NCBI RefSeq assembly: GCF_000013145.1
Contig: NC_007799.1
Coordinates: 62,001 to 126,000, forward strand
Source: Ehrlichia chaffeensis str. Arkansas
GTDB lineage: Bacteria; Pseudomonadota; Alphaproteobacteria; Rickettsiales; Anaplasmataceae
Length of the DNA stretch: 64,000 bases
Direction: 5' to 3'
Shown: one piece after another, positions 18,016-27,365 of the stretch
Layout: each line of letters starts with the position of its first letter
Numbering within the stretch: position 1 is the stretch's first letter
Program-made: the position numbers and the translations under genes
Notes under the pieces: generated by a model
What the model saw: the letters and a program-made list of their open reading frames with translations, nothing else
The model's database searches: none
Told to the model about the DNA's origin: nothing

Positions 18016-19428
18016 TTAAGAGCTATAGTAATTTATAAATTCGATAGGGTGTGGATGCAGCTGTAGGTCCTTTACTTCTAGCATTTTGAGATTTATATAT
18101 GCATCAATTTGATCATTGGTAAACACATCTCCTACTAGCAGAAATTCTCTATTATTATCTAGGGAGTCCAGTGCCTCTTCAAGAGAGCTTGCTACAGAAG
18201 TGAATTGTTGTAGCTCCTCCTTATCTAGTGAGTACAGATTTTTGTCTATTGCTGGTCCAGGATGAATTTTATTTTGTATTCCGTATAACCCAGCCATTAG
18301 CTGTGCAGAGAAACATAGGTATGGATTTGCCAGTGGATCTGGGAACCGTGCTTCTATTCTTTTAGCATTGAGGTCATTTTTTGGTACATACGGTATGCGG
18401 ATGGCAGAAGATCTGTTTTCATATGAATAAGTCAACCAAGTTGGAGCTTCAAAATGAGGTACTAACCTTTTATAACTATTTGTTGAAGGATTTGTGAATG
18501 CATTAATAGCTTTTCCATATTTAATAATTCCACCTATGTAGTATAAACAGGTTTCTGATATACTACCATCAGGATTGACAAAAATGTTAACGTTGTCTTT
18601 CCACAAAGATTGATGACAATGCATACCGCTACCGTTATCTTTTATAACTGGTTTTGGCATAAAGGTTGCAGTTTTACCATAAGATGATGCAACTCCATGT
18701 ACTATATACTTACACTTTTGCACATTGTCTGCACTGAGTAGTAATTCATCATGTTGAAATCCAACTTCACATTGTGATGCAGCAACTTCATGGTGATGTA
18801 TTAAAGGTATAATACCTACTTCTTTGAACATTGTTAACATTTCTGATCGAATGTCATGTAACGAATCAATAGGAGGAGTAGGCATATAACCACCTTTAAC
18901 TTTTGGGCGATGGCTATTGTTGGAAAATTCTCTTTTTTGAAATAAAATATCGTGTTCTGCAGAATCTATTTTGAAGTAAGAGTTATACATTCCTGCATAA
19001 AACTGTGCGTTATCAAATATAAAGAACTCTACTTCTGGGCCGAAATAACACTTATCAGCAATACCTGTAGATAGCATATATTTATATGCTTTTTGTGCTA
19101 TATACCGTGGATCTTTAGAGTACTGAGATTGCTTATAAGGATCTACTATATTACACAATATAACCAATGTTGATTGAGCAGAAAATGGATCCATGAAAGC
19201 TGTACTAACATCTGGTAGTAATATCATGTCTGATTTTTCTATTGATTGCCACCCAGGAATTGATGAACTATCAAAGTTAACTCCTGCTAAAAGCACTTGT
19301 GCATTTATAGTTTCTGCACTACGTGTTATGTGATGCCATTTACCATTAGAATCTGTAAACCTTAGATCAATAAAATTTATTGCATTTTTTTTTATGTAGT
19401 TTAAAGTATCCTCTATAGAAAGGAACAT
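18016..19428 (-). CDS. glnA: Glutamine synthetase type I
   Basis: Makes glutamine from glutamate, ammonia and ATP. The 470-residue length equals the GSI norm when started at the ATG at 19428 (MFLSIEDTLNYI); the frame runs to an ATG at 19491, but the extra 21 residues are not GS-like. Visible motifs are WQSIEKSDMILLPD, FGPEVEFFIFD (metal-binding Glu residues), the HHHEVAASQCEVGF block, GSGMHCHQS, NPSTNSYKRLVPHFEAPTWL and ENRSSAIRIP. NLYSL near the C-terminus corresponds to the Tyr adenylylation loop. In this lineage glutamine feeds purine, pyrimidine and arginine synthesis, matching guaA and argF in the same window. Confidence 0.95.
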   Translation of the reverse strand: MFLSIEDTLNYIKKNAINFIDLRFTDSNGKWHHITRSAETINAQVLLAGVNFDSSSIPGWQSIEKSDMILLPDVSTAFMDPFSAQSTLVILCNIVDPYKQSQYSKDPRYIAQKAYKYMLSTGIADKCYFGPEVEFFIFDNAQFYAGMYNSYFKIDSAEHDILFQKREFSNNSHRPKVKGGYMPTPPIDSLHDIRSEMLTMFKEVGIIPLIHHHEVAASQCEVGFQHDELLLSADNVQKCKYIVHGVASSYGKTATFMPKPVIKDNGSGMHCHQSLWKDNVNIFVNPDGSISETCLYYIGGIIKYGKAINAFTNPSTNSYKRLVPHFEAPTWLTYSYENRSSAIRIPYVPKNDLNAKRIEARFPDPLANPYLCFSAQLMAGLYGIQNKIHPGPAIDKNLYSLDKEELQQFTSVASSLEEALDSLDNNREFLLVGDVFTNDQIDAYINLKMLEVKDLQLHPHPIEFINYYSS

Positions 19429-19622
19429 GATGAAATTACCAAGCTTAAAAACAAATAGGATATCAAGTTTCTTATGGTTTTGCAACATCATGATTTATAA
19501 TTTGTTAGGGAATTAGTTAGAATGCTATGTATTTAATTGAGTGATTATCTTCAAGAAAAATCTTTACTTAATTTCAGGAAGGTGATTCAATATATGCATT
19601 GTAATTTTATACCTTTGATTGA

Positions 19623-19695
19623 GATCCCGTAGCTCAGTCGGTAGAGCGTCTGACTTTTAATCAGCAGGTCGCGCGTTCAATTCGCGCCGGGATCA
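19623..19695 (+). tRNA. tRNA-Lys (anticodon TTT)
   Basis: A 73-base cloverleaf: acceptor GATCCCG/CGGGATC, D-arm AGCTCAGTCGGTAGAGC, anticodon loop CTTTTAA (anticodon TTT), T-arm GCGCG-TTCAATT-CGCGC and discriminator A. The CCA end is not encoded. It ends 27 bp before tyrS. Confidence 0.97.
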
Positions 19696-19722
19696 CTGTT
19701 TTTTTAATGATCTGTTTCTAAA

Positions 19723-20979
19723 ATGAAGTTAGAGTCTCAATTCTTAAGTTTTTTGTATTCTCGAGGGTATTGTAGTCAATGCACTAATATTAGTATGTTG
19801 GATCAATTAATGAGCCAACAATGTGTACATGCATATATCGGGTTTGATTGTACTGCCAAAAGTTTGCATGTTGGTAGTTTAATACAAGTTATGATTTTAA
19901 GGCACCTTCAAAAATTTGGTCACAAACCAATAATACTACTGGGAGATGGTACAACTAAGATAGGTGATCCTTCTGGTAAAGATAAATCTCGAGCTATGTT
20001 ATCTGCTAGTGAAATTGAGGAAAATGCATTAGGTATCTATGAGGTATTAAAGAAATTTATTGTATTTGGTGATGGACCTCATGATGCATTGTTAGTACGT
20101 AATGCTGAATGGTTAAATGGTTTAAATTATATAGAATTTTTAAGAGATATAGGTAAACATTTTTCTGTTAACAATATGTTGACTTTTGATAGTGTAAGGT
20201 TGCGTTTAGAAAGAGAACAAAATCTTAGCTTTCTAGAGTTTAATTACATGTTATTACAATCATATGATTTTGTTGAATTAAATCGACGGTATAATTGTTT
20301 ATTACAAATAGGTGGATCTGATCAATGGGGTAATATTGTTAGTGGAGTAGAATTAGGCAGAAAGTTAAGATTACCAGAGCTTTTTGGTCTTACTACTAAT
20401 TTACTACTTACAAGCTCAGGTGAGAAGATGGGTAAGACTGCACAAGGTGCAGTGTGGCTTGATGGAAATATGTATAGTCCTGTAGATTATTGGCAATATT
20501 TTCGTAATGTTAAGGATGAGGATGTAGGTCGTTTTTTGAGGTTATTTACGGAATTATCGCTTAATGAAATAAGAAATTTAGAACTTTTGCAAGGACATGA
20601 GATTAATGAGTCGAAGAAGATATTAGCTACTGAAGCAACTAGGATATGTCATGGAGAAGAAATTGCTCAAAGTGTTGCTAATGATGCACTTAAAGTTTTT
20701 GAGTGCAATGATGATTCTGGATTATCAGTTTTTTATGTAAAGAAATATGATGTAGAATTAGGGTTGCCTATAATAAAATTACTTCAAATGTGTGAAATGG
20801 AAAAAAGTAGTAGTAGTGCAAGAAGACTGATTAATGATAAGGGATGTAAGATTAATGATGTGGTTGTATTAGATATGAATTATAAGTTATCCTTAAAAGA
20901 CTTTTACAATACATCCTATGTTAAATTAAGTTGTGGGAAGAAGCGTCATTTAAAAGTAATGTTAGAGAGTGATTTTTGA
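19723..20979 (+). CDS. tyrS: Tyrosyl-tRNA synthetase
   Basis: Charges tRNA-Tyr. The 418-residue protein has the class I HIGH-type motif HVGS (49-52) after GFDCTAKSL, the GDGTTKIGDPSGKDK block, QLGGSDQWGN-like LLQIGGSDQWGNI, and the KMSKS-type loop KMGKT (235-239). The C-terminal 80 residues match the S4-like tRNA-binding domain (SSSSARRLINDKGCKIND). Length fits TyrRS of the bacterial TyrS type. It follows tRNA-Lys closely and precedes hemA by 36 bp. Confidence 0.96.
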   Translation: MKLESQFLSFLYSRGYCSQCTNISMLDQLMSQQCVHAYIGFDCTAKSLHVGSLIQVMILRHLQKFGHKPIILLGDGTTKIGDPSGKDKSRAMLSASEIEENALGIYEVLKKFIVFGDGPHDALLVRNAEWLNGLNYIEFLRDIGKHFSVNNMLTFDSVRLRLEREQNLSFLEFNYMLLQSYDFVELNRRYNCLLQIGGSDQWGNIVSGVELGRKLRLPELFGLTTNLLLTSSGEKMGKTAQGAVWLDGNMYSPVDYWQYFRNVKDEDVGRFLRLFTELSLNEIRNLELLQGHEINESKKILATEATRICHGEEIAQSVANDALKVFECNDDSGLSVFYVKKYDVELGLPIIKLLQMCEMEKSSSSARRLINDKGCKINDVVVLDMNYKLSLKDFYNTSYVKLSCGKKRHLKVMLESDF

Positions 20980-21015
20980 TAGGGTTTTATATTAAAACAT
21001 AGGATAGAGGTAATT

Positions 21016-22221
21016 ATGATAGATTATGAAGAGATATTTTGTAGCAAGATTAAGCGTATAAAAGATGAAGGTCGATATAGAGAATTTACAGGATTCTCAC
21101 GTATTCCTGGTCAGTTTCCTTATGCTATAGAATGTGATGTAAATAACGTAGTTACTCTATGGTGTAGCAATGATTATTTGGGTATGGGACAAAATGAACA
21201 TATGATTCTTGCTATCAAAAATTATAGTAGTAGTGTAGGTGCTGGTGGTACACGGAATATCTCTGGCACTACAAAGGAGATTATTGAGCTTGAAAAATCA
21301 TTAGCAGATTTACATAAAAAACCAGCTGCTCTGACTTTTGTGTGTGGCTATATTGCAAATCAGACTACTATTAGTACAGTGCTTTCTGTAATACCAGATA
21401 TTGTAGTTTTTTCAGATGAGAAAAATCATTCTTCTATGATAGAAGGTATTAGATCTACTAATAGAGCAAAGCATATATTTAGGCACAATGATCTTAATCA
21501 CCTTGAGACTTTGTTAAAATCTGTTGATATATCTGTACCTAAGATCATAATATTTGAATCCTTGTATTCTATGGATGGAGATATAGCTCCAATTGCAAAA
21601 ATTTGTGATTTAGCTGATAAATATAATGCAATAACTTATTTAGATGAAGTACATGCAGTTGGTATGTATGGAAGTCGTGGAGGAGGTATATCAGAACAAG
21701 AAAATATATCTGATAGAGTGACAATTATTCAAGGAACTCTTTCCAAAGCTTTTGGAGTTATGGGTGGATATATTACTGGATCAAAAAATGTGGTAGATGT
21801 TGTCAGAAGCTTTGCTCCTGGTTTTATTTTTACTACAGCATTATCACCTCTTATTGCATCATCTGCTAGAATAAGTGTTGAGCATTTAAAGAATAGTTCT
21901 ATTGAGAGAGAAAAGCAACGTGAGGTTGTTAACAAAGTAAAAGAATCTTTTTCTAAGGCTGGTATTGACTTTGTCAAAACGGATACACATATAATTCCTG
22001 TAATTATAGGTGATTCAGTGGCTTGTACAGAGATTTCACGAGTGTTACTTAAGGAATATAGGATATATATACAATCTATTAATTATCCTACTGTGCCTGT
22101 AGGTACAGAGAGATTAAGGATTACTCCAACACCTTATCATACAGATGAAATGATAGATAAATTAACCCAAGCGTTGGTTGATGTTTTGTGTAGGTTTAAA
22201 ATAATGAATAAGCAAAATTAA
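21016..22221 (+). CDS. hemA: 5-aminolevulinate synthase
   Basis: Condenses glycine and succinyl-CoA to 5-aminolevulinate, the first step of heme synthesis by the Shemin (C4) route used by alphaproteobacteria and mitochondria. The 401-residue alpha-oxoamine synthase shows [11 protein letters not shown] near the N-terminus, GTRNISGT (substrate loop), [10 protein letters not shown] (PLP-binding Asp) and [13 protein letters not shown] with the PLP lysine at 244. [12 protein letters not shown] and the RLRITPTP end favour ALAS over related synthases such as KBL or BioF. Its stop overlaps the end of the convergent yraN gene by four bases. Confidence 0.96.
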   Translation: MIDYEEIFCSKIKRIKDEGRYREFTGFSRIPGQFPYAIECDVNNVVTLWCSNDYLGMGQNEHMILAIKNYSSSVGAGGTRNISGTTKEIIELEKSLADLHKKPAALTFVCGYIANQTTISTVLSVIPDIVVFSDEKNHSSMIEGIRSTNRAKHIFRHNDLNHLETLLKSVDISVPKIIIFESLYSMDGDIAPIAKICDLADKYNAITYLDEVHAVGMYGSRGGGISEQENISDRVTIIQGTLSKAFGVMGGYITGSKNVVDVVRSFAPGFIFTTALSPLIASSARISVEHLKNSSIEREKQREVVNKVKESFSKAGIDFVKTDTHIIPVIIGDSVACTEISRVLLKEYRIYIQSINYPTVPVGTERLRITPTPYHTDEMIDKLTQALVDVLCRFKIMNKQN

Positions 22222-22586
22222 AATTCTTGCCAAGCGTGAGGAATGTGTATTAATCCTTTTGAAAGTGAAAAAAAGTATAAGTCAAATCTTATATTGTATT
22301 CTTCAAATTTTGTATGATAAGTAATGAAGGATTTTGCTGCTTTAATAATTGATCTTTGTTGTTTATTAGTAATAGGAATTTCTGATCCAAATATACTGGT
22401 TTTAACTTCTATAAAAGCTAAATATTTATTTTTACAGGCAATGATATCTATTTCTCCTAGAATGCATTTATATCGATGTTTTATGATATAATATCCTTTA
22501 CATTTTAAAAACCAGATTATTAATATTTCTCCTAAGTACCCTACAATGTTATAAATAACGCGCTTGTAATTCTTTTTTGTAAACAT
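22218..22586 (-). CDS. yraN: YraN/UPF0102 family nuclease-fold protein
   Basis: A 122-residue protein with the UPF0102 core [22 protein letters not shown], which carries the E-x-D...E-V-K pattern of PD-(D/E)XK nuclease folds. The family function is still poorly defined; a Holliday-junction-resolvase-like fold is predicted. The N-terminal part ([25 protein letters not shown]) matches the usual 'G..gE..A...L...Gy.il..n.r' opening with a reduced pattern. It overlaps the end of hemA by four bases in a tail-to-tail arrangement. Confidence 0.85.
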   Translation of the reverse strand: MFTKKNYKRVIYNIVGYLGEILIIWFLKCKGYYIIKHRYKCILGEIDIIACKNKYLAFIEVKTSIFGSEIPITNKQQRSIIKAAKSFITYHTKFEEYNIRFDLYFFSLSKGLIHIPHAWQEF

Positions 22587-22941
22587 GTATGGTGATATTG
22601 TCAGTAAAATCAGTTTAGTATATAAAGTTTTTTATATAGAGAAAGATAATTCTATTATGTTTAATGCATTTATTTGTCTTCGCGGACATTTGTATCTATA
22701 TTATAAAAAGTATAATGCTTTTTGATTAAGGTTGGGTTTTGCTATATCTGCAGCCTAATGTTGTGACAGAAGTATTGTATAATAGAGATTACCAATGGTG
22801 ATTAGTATATTAAATTTTTAATGAAGGGAAAATGGTTGTGTATATATCTTAATGTTTGTTACATTATGAAAAGGTGTTTTTTCTTGAATAAGTGCTAGAA
22901 ATAACATAGGCTTAGTAAGTGAATTTGATAGTTTTTTAGTC
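22587..22941. other. Divergent spacer yraN/secF
   Basis: 355 bp between divergent genes. AT-rich; no clear promoter hexamer pair and no gene recognised. Confidence 0.45.
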
Positions 22942-23823
22942 GTGGTTTTTCTTAGTGATATAAATATAGACTTTTCTAAATATAGGATATGTGCTCTATC
23001 TTGTAGTGGCGTCCTCATGCTTATTTCAATATTACTTGTTTTATTAAAAGGCATATGCTTTGGTACAGATTTTGCAGGTGGTATAATAATTGAACTTCGT
23101 GCAGATCAAGTAGATGTTAAGAGTGTTAATTTAAAACTGCAGGAAAATGGTTTTGTAGGTTTTTCTGTTCAAGGTTTTAAAAATAATGATAGAGAACTGA
23201 TGGTTCGTTTTAAAAATGAAAAAGATTCAGATCAATCGGATACTGTTGAGAAAATAAAAGGAGTGTTAAATAAAATATTGGGTGAAGTAACTTATTTAAA
23301 AATAGATTATGTTGGACCACAAGTAGGGTATAAACAGATTTTTGAAGGATTGTGTGCAATAATATTTTCATTATTAGGAATGTTTTTGTATTTGTGGGTA
23401 AGATTTCAGTGGAGATTTGCATTAGGTGGTGTTTTGGCTCTGATACATGATGTTGTATTAACATTGGGGTTGGTTAGTTTATGTAATATTGAATTTAATC
23501 TTTCTTCAACTGCAGCAATCTTAACAGTTATCGGTTATTCAGTAAATGATTCTGTGGTAATATATGACAGGATTAGGGAATTGCTTAAAAAGAAACTGCA
23601 AAAAAAACTGTCTGATGTCATTAATATCAGTATTAACGCTACTTTATCAAGGACAATATTGACATCTGGTACCACTATGCTAGCGTCTGTCCCTTTAATG
23701 TTGTTATGTCAGGGTACAGTTAGAGAATTAAGCATAATTGTATTCTTTGGTATAGCTGTTGGGACATATTCTTCAATATTTATAGCAACAACTTCTTTAT
23801 CTAATGATATTAACAAAACCTAG
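22942..23823 (+). CDS. secF: Protein translocase subunit SecF
   Basis: SecF with SecD forms the proton-driven motor that helps pull proteins through SecYEG. The 293-residue protein starts with a first helix after residue 15, then CFGTDFAGGIIIEL (the SecD/F signature near helix 1), a periplasmic domain to about 125, YVGPQVGYKQI, and five more membrane helices including IGYSVNDSVVIYDRIRE, the highly conserved SecF motif. The start is GTG at 22942 (MVFLSDINIDFSKYR); an 'INIDF' style head is common in SecF. No secD is adjacent, unlike the usual secDF pair. Confidence 0.94.
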   Translation: MVFLSDINIDFSKYRICALSCSGVLMLISILLVLLKGICFGTDFAGGIIIELRADQVDVKSVNLKLQENGFVGFSVQGFKNNDRELMVRFKNEKDSDQSDTVEKIKGVLNKILGEVTYLKIDYVGPQVGYKQIFEGLCAIIFSLLGMFLYLWVRFQWRFALGGVLALIHDVVLTLGLVSLCNIEFNLSSTAAILTVIGYSVNDSVVIYDRIRELLKKKLQKKLSDVINISINATLSRTILTSGTTMLASVPLMLLCQGTVRELSIIVFFGIAVGTYSSIFIATTSLSNDINKT

Positions 23824-24231
23824 ATTTTAGTAGTACAGAACAACTTTTTTCCTAAGTAAAAAAGCTTTTTAATGTTTAGCAAAATTGTTAGGTGTAGTAT
23901 CTTGTTTTGTGACTATAGAAAAATTTGATCTGAAATACCCGTTGTATTATGTGTGTGAAAATAATGAATTTTAGTATTTGAAGTTTTTTACTATCTGGTT
24001 CTGGTGATGGTATATGTAATTCTTTGGTGTGTGCTTGGTGGATAAACTTTGTTAGATTTTGAATTGATAAGGTTTTAAAGAATTATATTGGTTTTTTAGC
24101 ATAGGGTTCCGATAGGTAAGTTGTATTTTATTTAAAGAAATATACTTTGAGCATTTTAAAAATCTTCAATGATAAGTAAGTTTATGAAAACTTGTTAATA
24201 AATGGAACTTATAGCGATTAGTTTTTGCTAT
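23824..24231. other. Spacer between secF and tRNA-Cys
   Basis: 408 bp of AT-rich sequence between convergent secF and tRNA-Cys. A weak A/T hairpin (CTTTTTT...AAAAAAG, about 23847-23867) may end secF transcription; otherwise nothing seen. Confidence 0.4.
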
Positions 24232-24306
24232 TGGAGGCTAGGACCGGAATCGAACCGGTATGTAAGGATTTGCAGTCCTGCGCATCCGCCATTCTGCCAC
24301 CTAGCC
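24232..24306 (-). tRNA. tRNA-Cys (anticodon GCA)
   Basis: On the minus strand the sequence folds as a cloverleaf: acceptor GGCTAGG/CCTAGCC, anticodon loop CTGCAAA (anticodon GCA), T-arm ACCGG-TTCGATT-CCGGT, discriminator T as expected for Cys, and an encoded CCA. Its first base is also the last base of the upstream aldolase stop codon, so tRNA release must cut the aldolase mRNA at its stop. Confidence 0.96.
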
Positions 24307-25223
24307 TAGTTATGATAAATTTTTGCTATTTTTCCTACCATTGATATGGCATCATTTTTTGGTCTTTGAAAGGAATTACGACCTATAATTGATCCATCTC
24401 CTCCACCTAATTTTATTGATTGTATTTCTTGCAATAATTCTTCGTCGGTTTTTGCTTCTCCACCTGAAAAAACAACCAATCTTCTTCCTGAAAAGCAAGA
24501 TAATTTTATATACTCTATCCTTTGTTTTAAAGATGTAATATCATAAGGTATAGAATCTCTTTCTATATTACTTGTTGGTAATTTAACCTTTATAATGTTT
24601 GCTCCAAGCGATGCTGCAATGTGTGCAGCATAAGCTACTATGTCTACTGCTGTTTCTCCTTGTTTTGAAATATCATTTCCACGTGGGTATGACCATATTA
24701 CAACTGCTAAACCTGCTGCTTTTGCTTCTGCAATTAGCTCTCTTGTTTCTCGAACCATAGAGAAAAAATTGTGGGAACCTGGATAAATAGTGATTCCTAT
24801 AGCTGAACATCCTAACCTTAGTGCATCTTTTACAGAAGAAGTTACCACTTGATCAGGGAAACTGTTCTTTGGGGAAAGCAGTGTAGAGCTATTTAGTTTT
24901 AGTATAAGAGGTATCAGACCAGCGTAAGTAGATGCTCCAGCTTCAAGCATACCAAGTGGAGCTGCGTATGCACTAAACCCTCCTTCAATAGCTAATAGAA
25001 AATGATAGTGTGGGTCATAAGACTGAGGATTCTTTGAAAAACTTTTAGTTGGTCCATGCTCCATTCCTTGGTCTACAGGTAATATTAACAACTTCCCACT
25101 GCCAGCTACTTTACCGTGTAACAGCATTCTCATCAAATTTGCTTTTACTCCTGGGTTCTCACTTTCATAGAATCCTAGAATGTCCTGAATACGGTTGTTG
25201 GCTAGCACAAAGTTTCTACACAT
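24306..25223 (-). CDS. Fructose-bisphosphate aldolase class I (DhnA type)
   Basis: Cleaves or forms fructose 1,6-bisphosphate by a Schiff-base mechanism. The 305-residue protein is the archaeal/DhnA-type TIM barrel, not the eukaryotic class I: LPVDQGMEHGP near residue 49, LGCSAIGITIYPGS, VVIWSYPRGN, GANIIKVKLPT (candidate Schiff-base Lys) and RLVVFSGGEAK with a phosphate loop GGDGSIIGRNSFQRP. In lineages lacking full glycolysis this enzyme is expected to work mainly in the gluconeogenic direction, which is inference here. The stop codon TAG at 24306-24308 shares one base with tRNA-Cys, so the two are probably one transcript. Confidence 0.92.
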   Translation of the reverse strand: MCRNFVLANNRIQDILGFYESENPGVKANLMRMLLHGKVAGSGKLLILPVDQGMEHGPTKSFSKNPQSYDPHYHFLLAIEGGFSAYAAPLGMLEAGASTYAGLIPLILKLNSSTLLSPKNSFPDQVVTSSVKDALRLGCSAIGITIYPGSHNFFSMVRETRELIAEAKAAGLAVVIWSYPRGNDISKQGETAVDIVAYAAHIAASLGANIIKVKLPTSNIERDSIPYDITSLKQRIEYIKLSCFSGRRLVVFSGGEAKTDEELLQEIQSIKLGGGDGSIIGRNSFQRPKNDAISMVGKIAKIYHN

Positions 25224-25592
25224 TAAACAAATATAAATAATATTAGCAAATTTTTTGCCTACTACAAGAAATAAAATATGTTTACAATAGCTTACCTACT
25301 ACTTTGATAATTGAGATGTTATTAATAAAACCATGCAAGTAAGATGTTACTAAAAATGTTTAATAGTTGATTCGTTGTATCATGAGATTAAGGGTATTAA
25401 TGTGTATATTAGTAGGTGATGGAGTTATTGTAGAAGGAGATAATTTTTAAAATTTAATGTTTTGTGATTAAGAATAAGATGCCTGAAATAAGTGTTTTTC
25501 TGTTCTTTAGAAGAGAGCAATGTCTATAATTGAATTGACAATGAATGTTTAATACTGTAATGGTTTATAAAATGATTTTTTGATATTAAGTA
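25224..25592. other. Divergent promoter region aldolase/pdhC
   Basis: 369 bp between divergent genes. A perfect TATAAT at 25525-25530 lies 62 bp before pdhC. No gene seen. Confidence 0.45.
25525..25530 (+). promoter_or_regulatory. Candidate -10 box for pdhC
   Basis: A perfect TATAAT at a reasonable distance from the ATG. The -35 partner (TTCTTT region, about 16 bp upstream) is weak. Confidence 0.3.
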
Positions 25593-26843
25593 ATGCCAAT
25601 AGAAGTATTGATGCCTGCTCTTTCTCCAACTATGAAAAGTGGCACTATAAGAAAGTGGTATAAAGCAGAAGGGGATGTAGTAAAATCAGGTGATGTAATA
25701 GCTGATATAGAAACTGATAAAGCTGTTATGGAATGTGAGTATACAGATGAAGATGGTATCATGGGTAAAATTTTTTTTGCTGAAGGAAGCAAAAATATAG
25801 AGGTAAATCAATTGATAGCATTGATTGCTGTAGATGAACAGGATTTAGCTAAAGTTCATTCATATGAAAAAGGTGATAATGTTGTAAAAAATGAGTTAGT
25901 TGCGTTACAAGATAGTCAACCTGCTCAAGATGAGTCAGTTGTATTGCAAATGAATCAACAAATTGTGAATGCTAGCGAAGTATTGGTTAATTCATCTAAT
26001 TCTTCTGAAAGAGTTAAGGTGAGTCCTTTAGCAAAAAAAATTGCTTCGAACCTTGGTGTTGATGTAAATTTGGTAAAAGGAACAGGCCCGTACGGTAGGA
26101 TTATAAAAGCTGATATATTGGATGTTATAAATCAGCATGGTCACATTGCTAACTCTCCTGAGGATGCTTCTTTTACTGAAATTAGTAGTATGCGTAGAGT
26201 AATAGCAGAACGTTTAGTGTATTCAAAACAAACAATTCCTCACTTTTACGTTTCAATAGATTGTCTTGTGGATAGTTTGTTAAAATTAAGGTTAGAAATA
26301 AATGCTGAAAATCCTGATACTAAGGTTACAGTGAATGATTTCATCATTAAAGCTGTTGCCATGAGTATTAAGAAATTTCCTGAAATTAATGTATCTTGGT
26401 CTGATGATAAGATAGTTGTATTTCCTAGTATTGATATTTCTGTTGCTGTATCTATTGATAATGGACTTATCACACCAATTATTTTTGGTGCAGATAAGAA
26501 ATCTTTGTTAGAAATATCAAGAGAAGTGAAAGCATTAGCTAGTAAGGCTAAATCTGGAAAATTGAAACCTGAAGAATTTCAAGGCGGAGGTTTTACTGTT
26601 TCTAATCTTGGTATGTTTGGTATTAAAGAATTCTACGCAATTGTTAATCCTCCACAGTCTTGTATAATGTCTGTTGGATGCTCTGAAAAACGAGCAATGG
26701 TTGTTAATGAGCAAATATGTATTTCAAATGTTGTGACAGTAACATTATCTGTAGACCATAGAGTTATTGATGGTGTACTAGCGGCAAAATTTTTAAATTG
26801 CTTTAAATCTTATCTAGAGAAACCATTTTTAATGTTGATATAA
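25593..26843 (+). CDS. pdhC: Pyruvate dehydrogenase E2 (dihydrolipoamide acetyltransferase)
   Basis: Core subunit of the pyruvate dehydrogenase complex. The 416 residues contain one lipoyl domain (1-80) with the lipoylated lysine in ETDKAVME (Lys43), a subunit-binding domain SPLAKKIASNLGVDVNLVKGTGPYGRI at about 143-170, and a catalytic acyltransferase domain with SVDHRVIDG (His389). The opening PIEVLMPALSPTM is typical of pyruvate, rather than 2-oxoglutarate, E2 of alphaproteobacteria and mitochondria. The linker after the lipoyl domain is Gln/Ser/Val-rich instead of the usual Ala/Pro. E1 and E3 genes are not adjacent. Confidence 0.94.
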   Translation: MPIEVLMPALSPTMKSGTIRKWYKAEGDVVKSGDVIADIETDKAVMECEYTDEDGIMGKIFFAEGSKNIEVNQLIALIAVDEQDLAKVHSYEKGDNVVKNELVALQDSQPAQDESVVLQMNQQIVNASEVLVNSSNSSERVKVSPLAKKIASNLGVDVNLVKGTGPYGRIIKADILDVINQHGHIANSPEDASFTEISSMRRVIAERLVYSKQTIPHFYVSIDCLVDSLLKLRLEINAENPDTKVTVNDFIIKAVAMSIKKFPEINVSWSDDKIVVFPSIDISVAVSIDNGLITPIIFGADKKSLLEISREVKALASKAKSGKLKPEEFQGGGFTVSNLGMFGIKEFYAIVNPPQSCIMSVGCSEKRAMVVNEQICISNVVTVTLSVDHRVIDGVLAAKFLNCFKSYLEKPFLMLI

Positions 26844-27365
26844 ACAGTTTATAAGTTTTTCTTAAATTCATGCCCCTTTTTTGATTGGCAAAGTCTATTT
26901 CTACAATAATATTTATCTTACCTTATTTTTTACTTTGTTGTGCTGTTTATTATTAATGTGTATAGGCCATAGTTGTTCAGTCATATTGTTCAGAGAAAAA
27001 AATTTACAGAAATACAGGTGTATATGTAAGTTGGGATACATTCATTATATTTGCAATTAAGTTTCTCGTAAAAATTTGAGCTGAGATTTGTAAGTAATAC
27101 TTTGAAACATATTTGGGAATAAGAAAGATTATTGCTATGTATTGACCTAGTTCTGTTGAGCAGATTATGAATTTGATGTACCTGTGGGATTTGATTCAGA
27201 TTGCTTATCGTACCTATAAATGATTATAGGATTAATGATAATGTTGTTGTGATAGAGAATACATTCTGTTGTTGCTATCTGCGAATAGTTCTTTATGTGT
27301 TATGAATGATGTTAGTGTGCAAAAGTGCCATTAATAAAGAATAGTGTTGTAGGAGGGCTAATTTA
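26844..27365. other. Left border of the paralog island
   Basis: 522 bp with no coding potential that I can support, between pdhC and the first recognisable fragment of the variable family. Confidence 0.5.
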
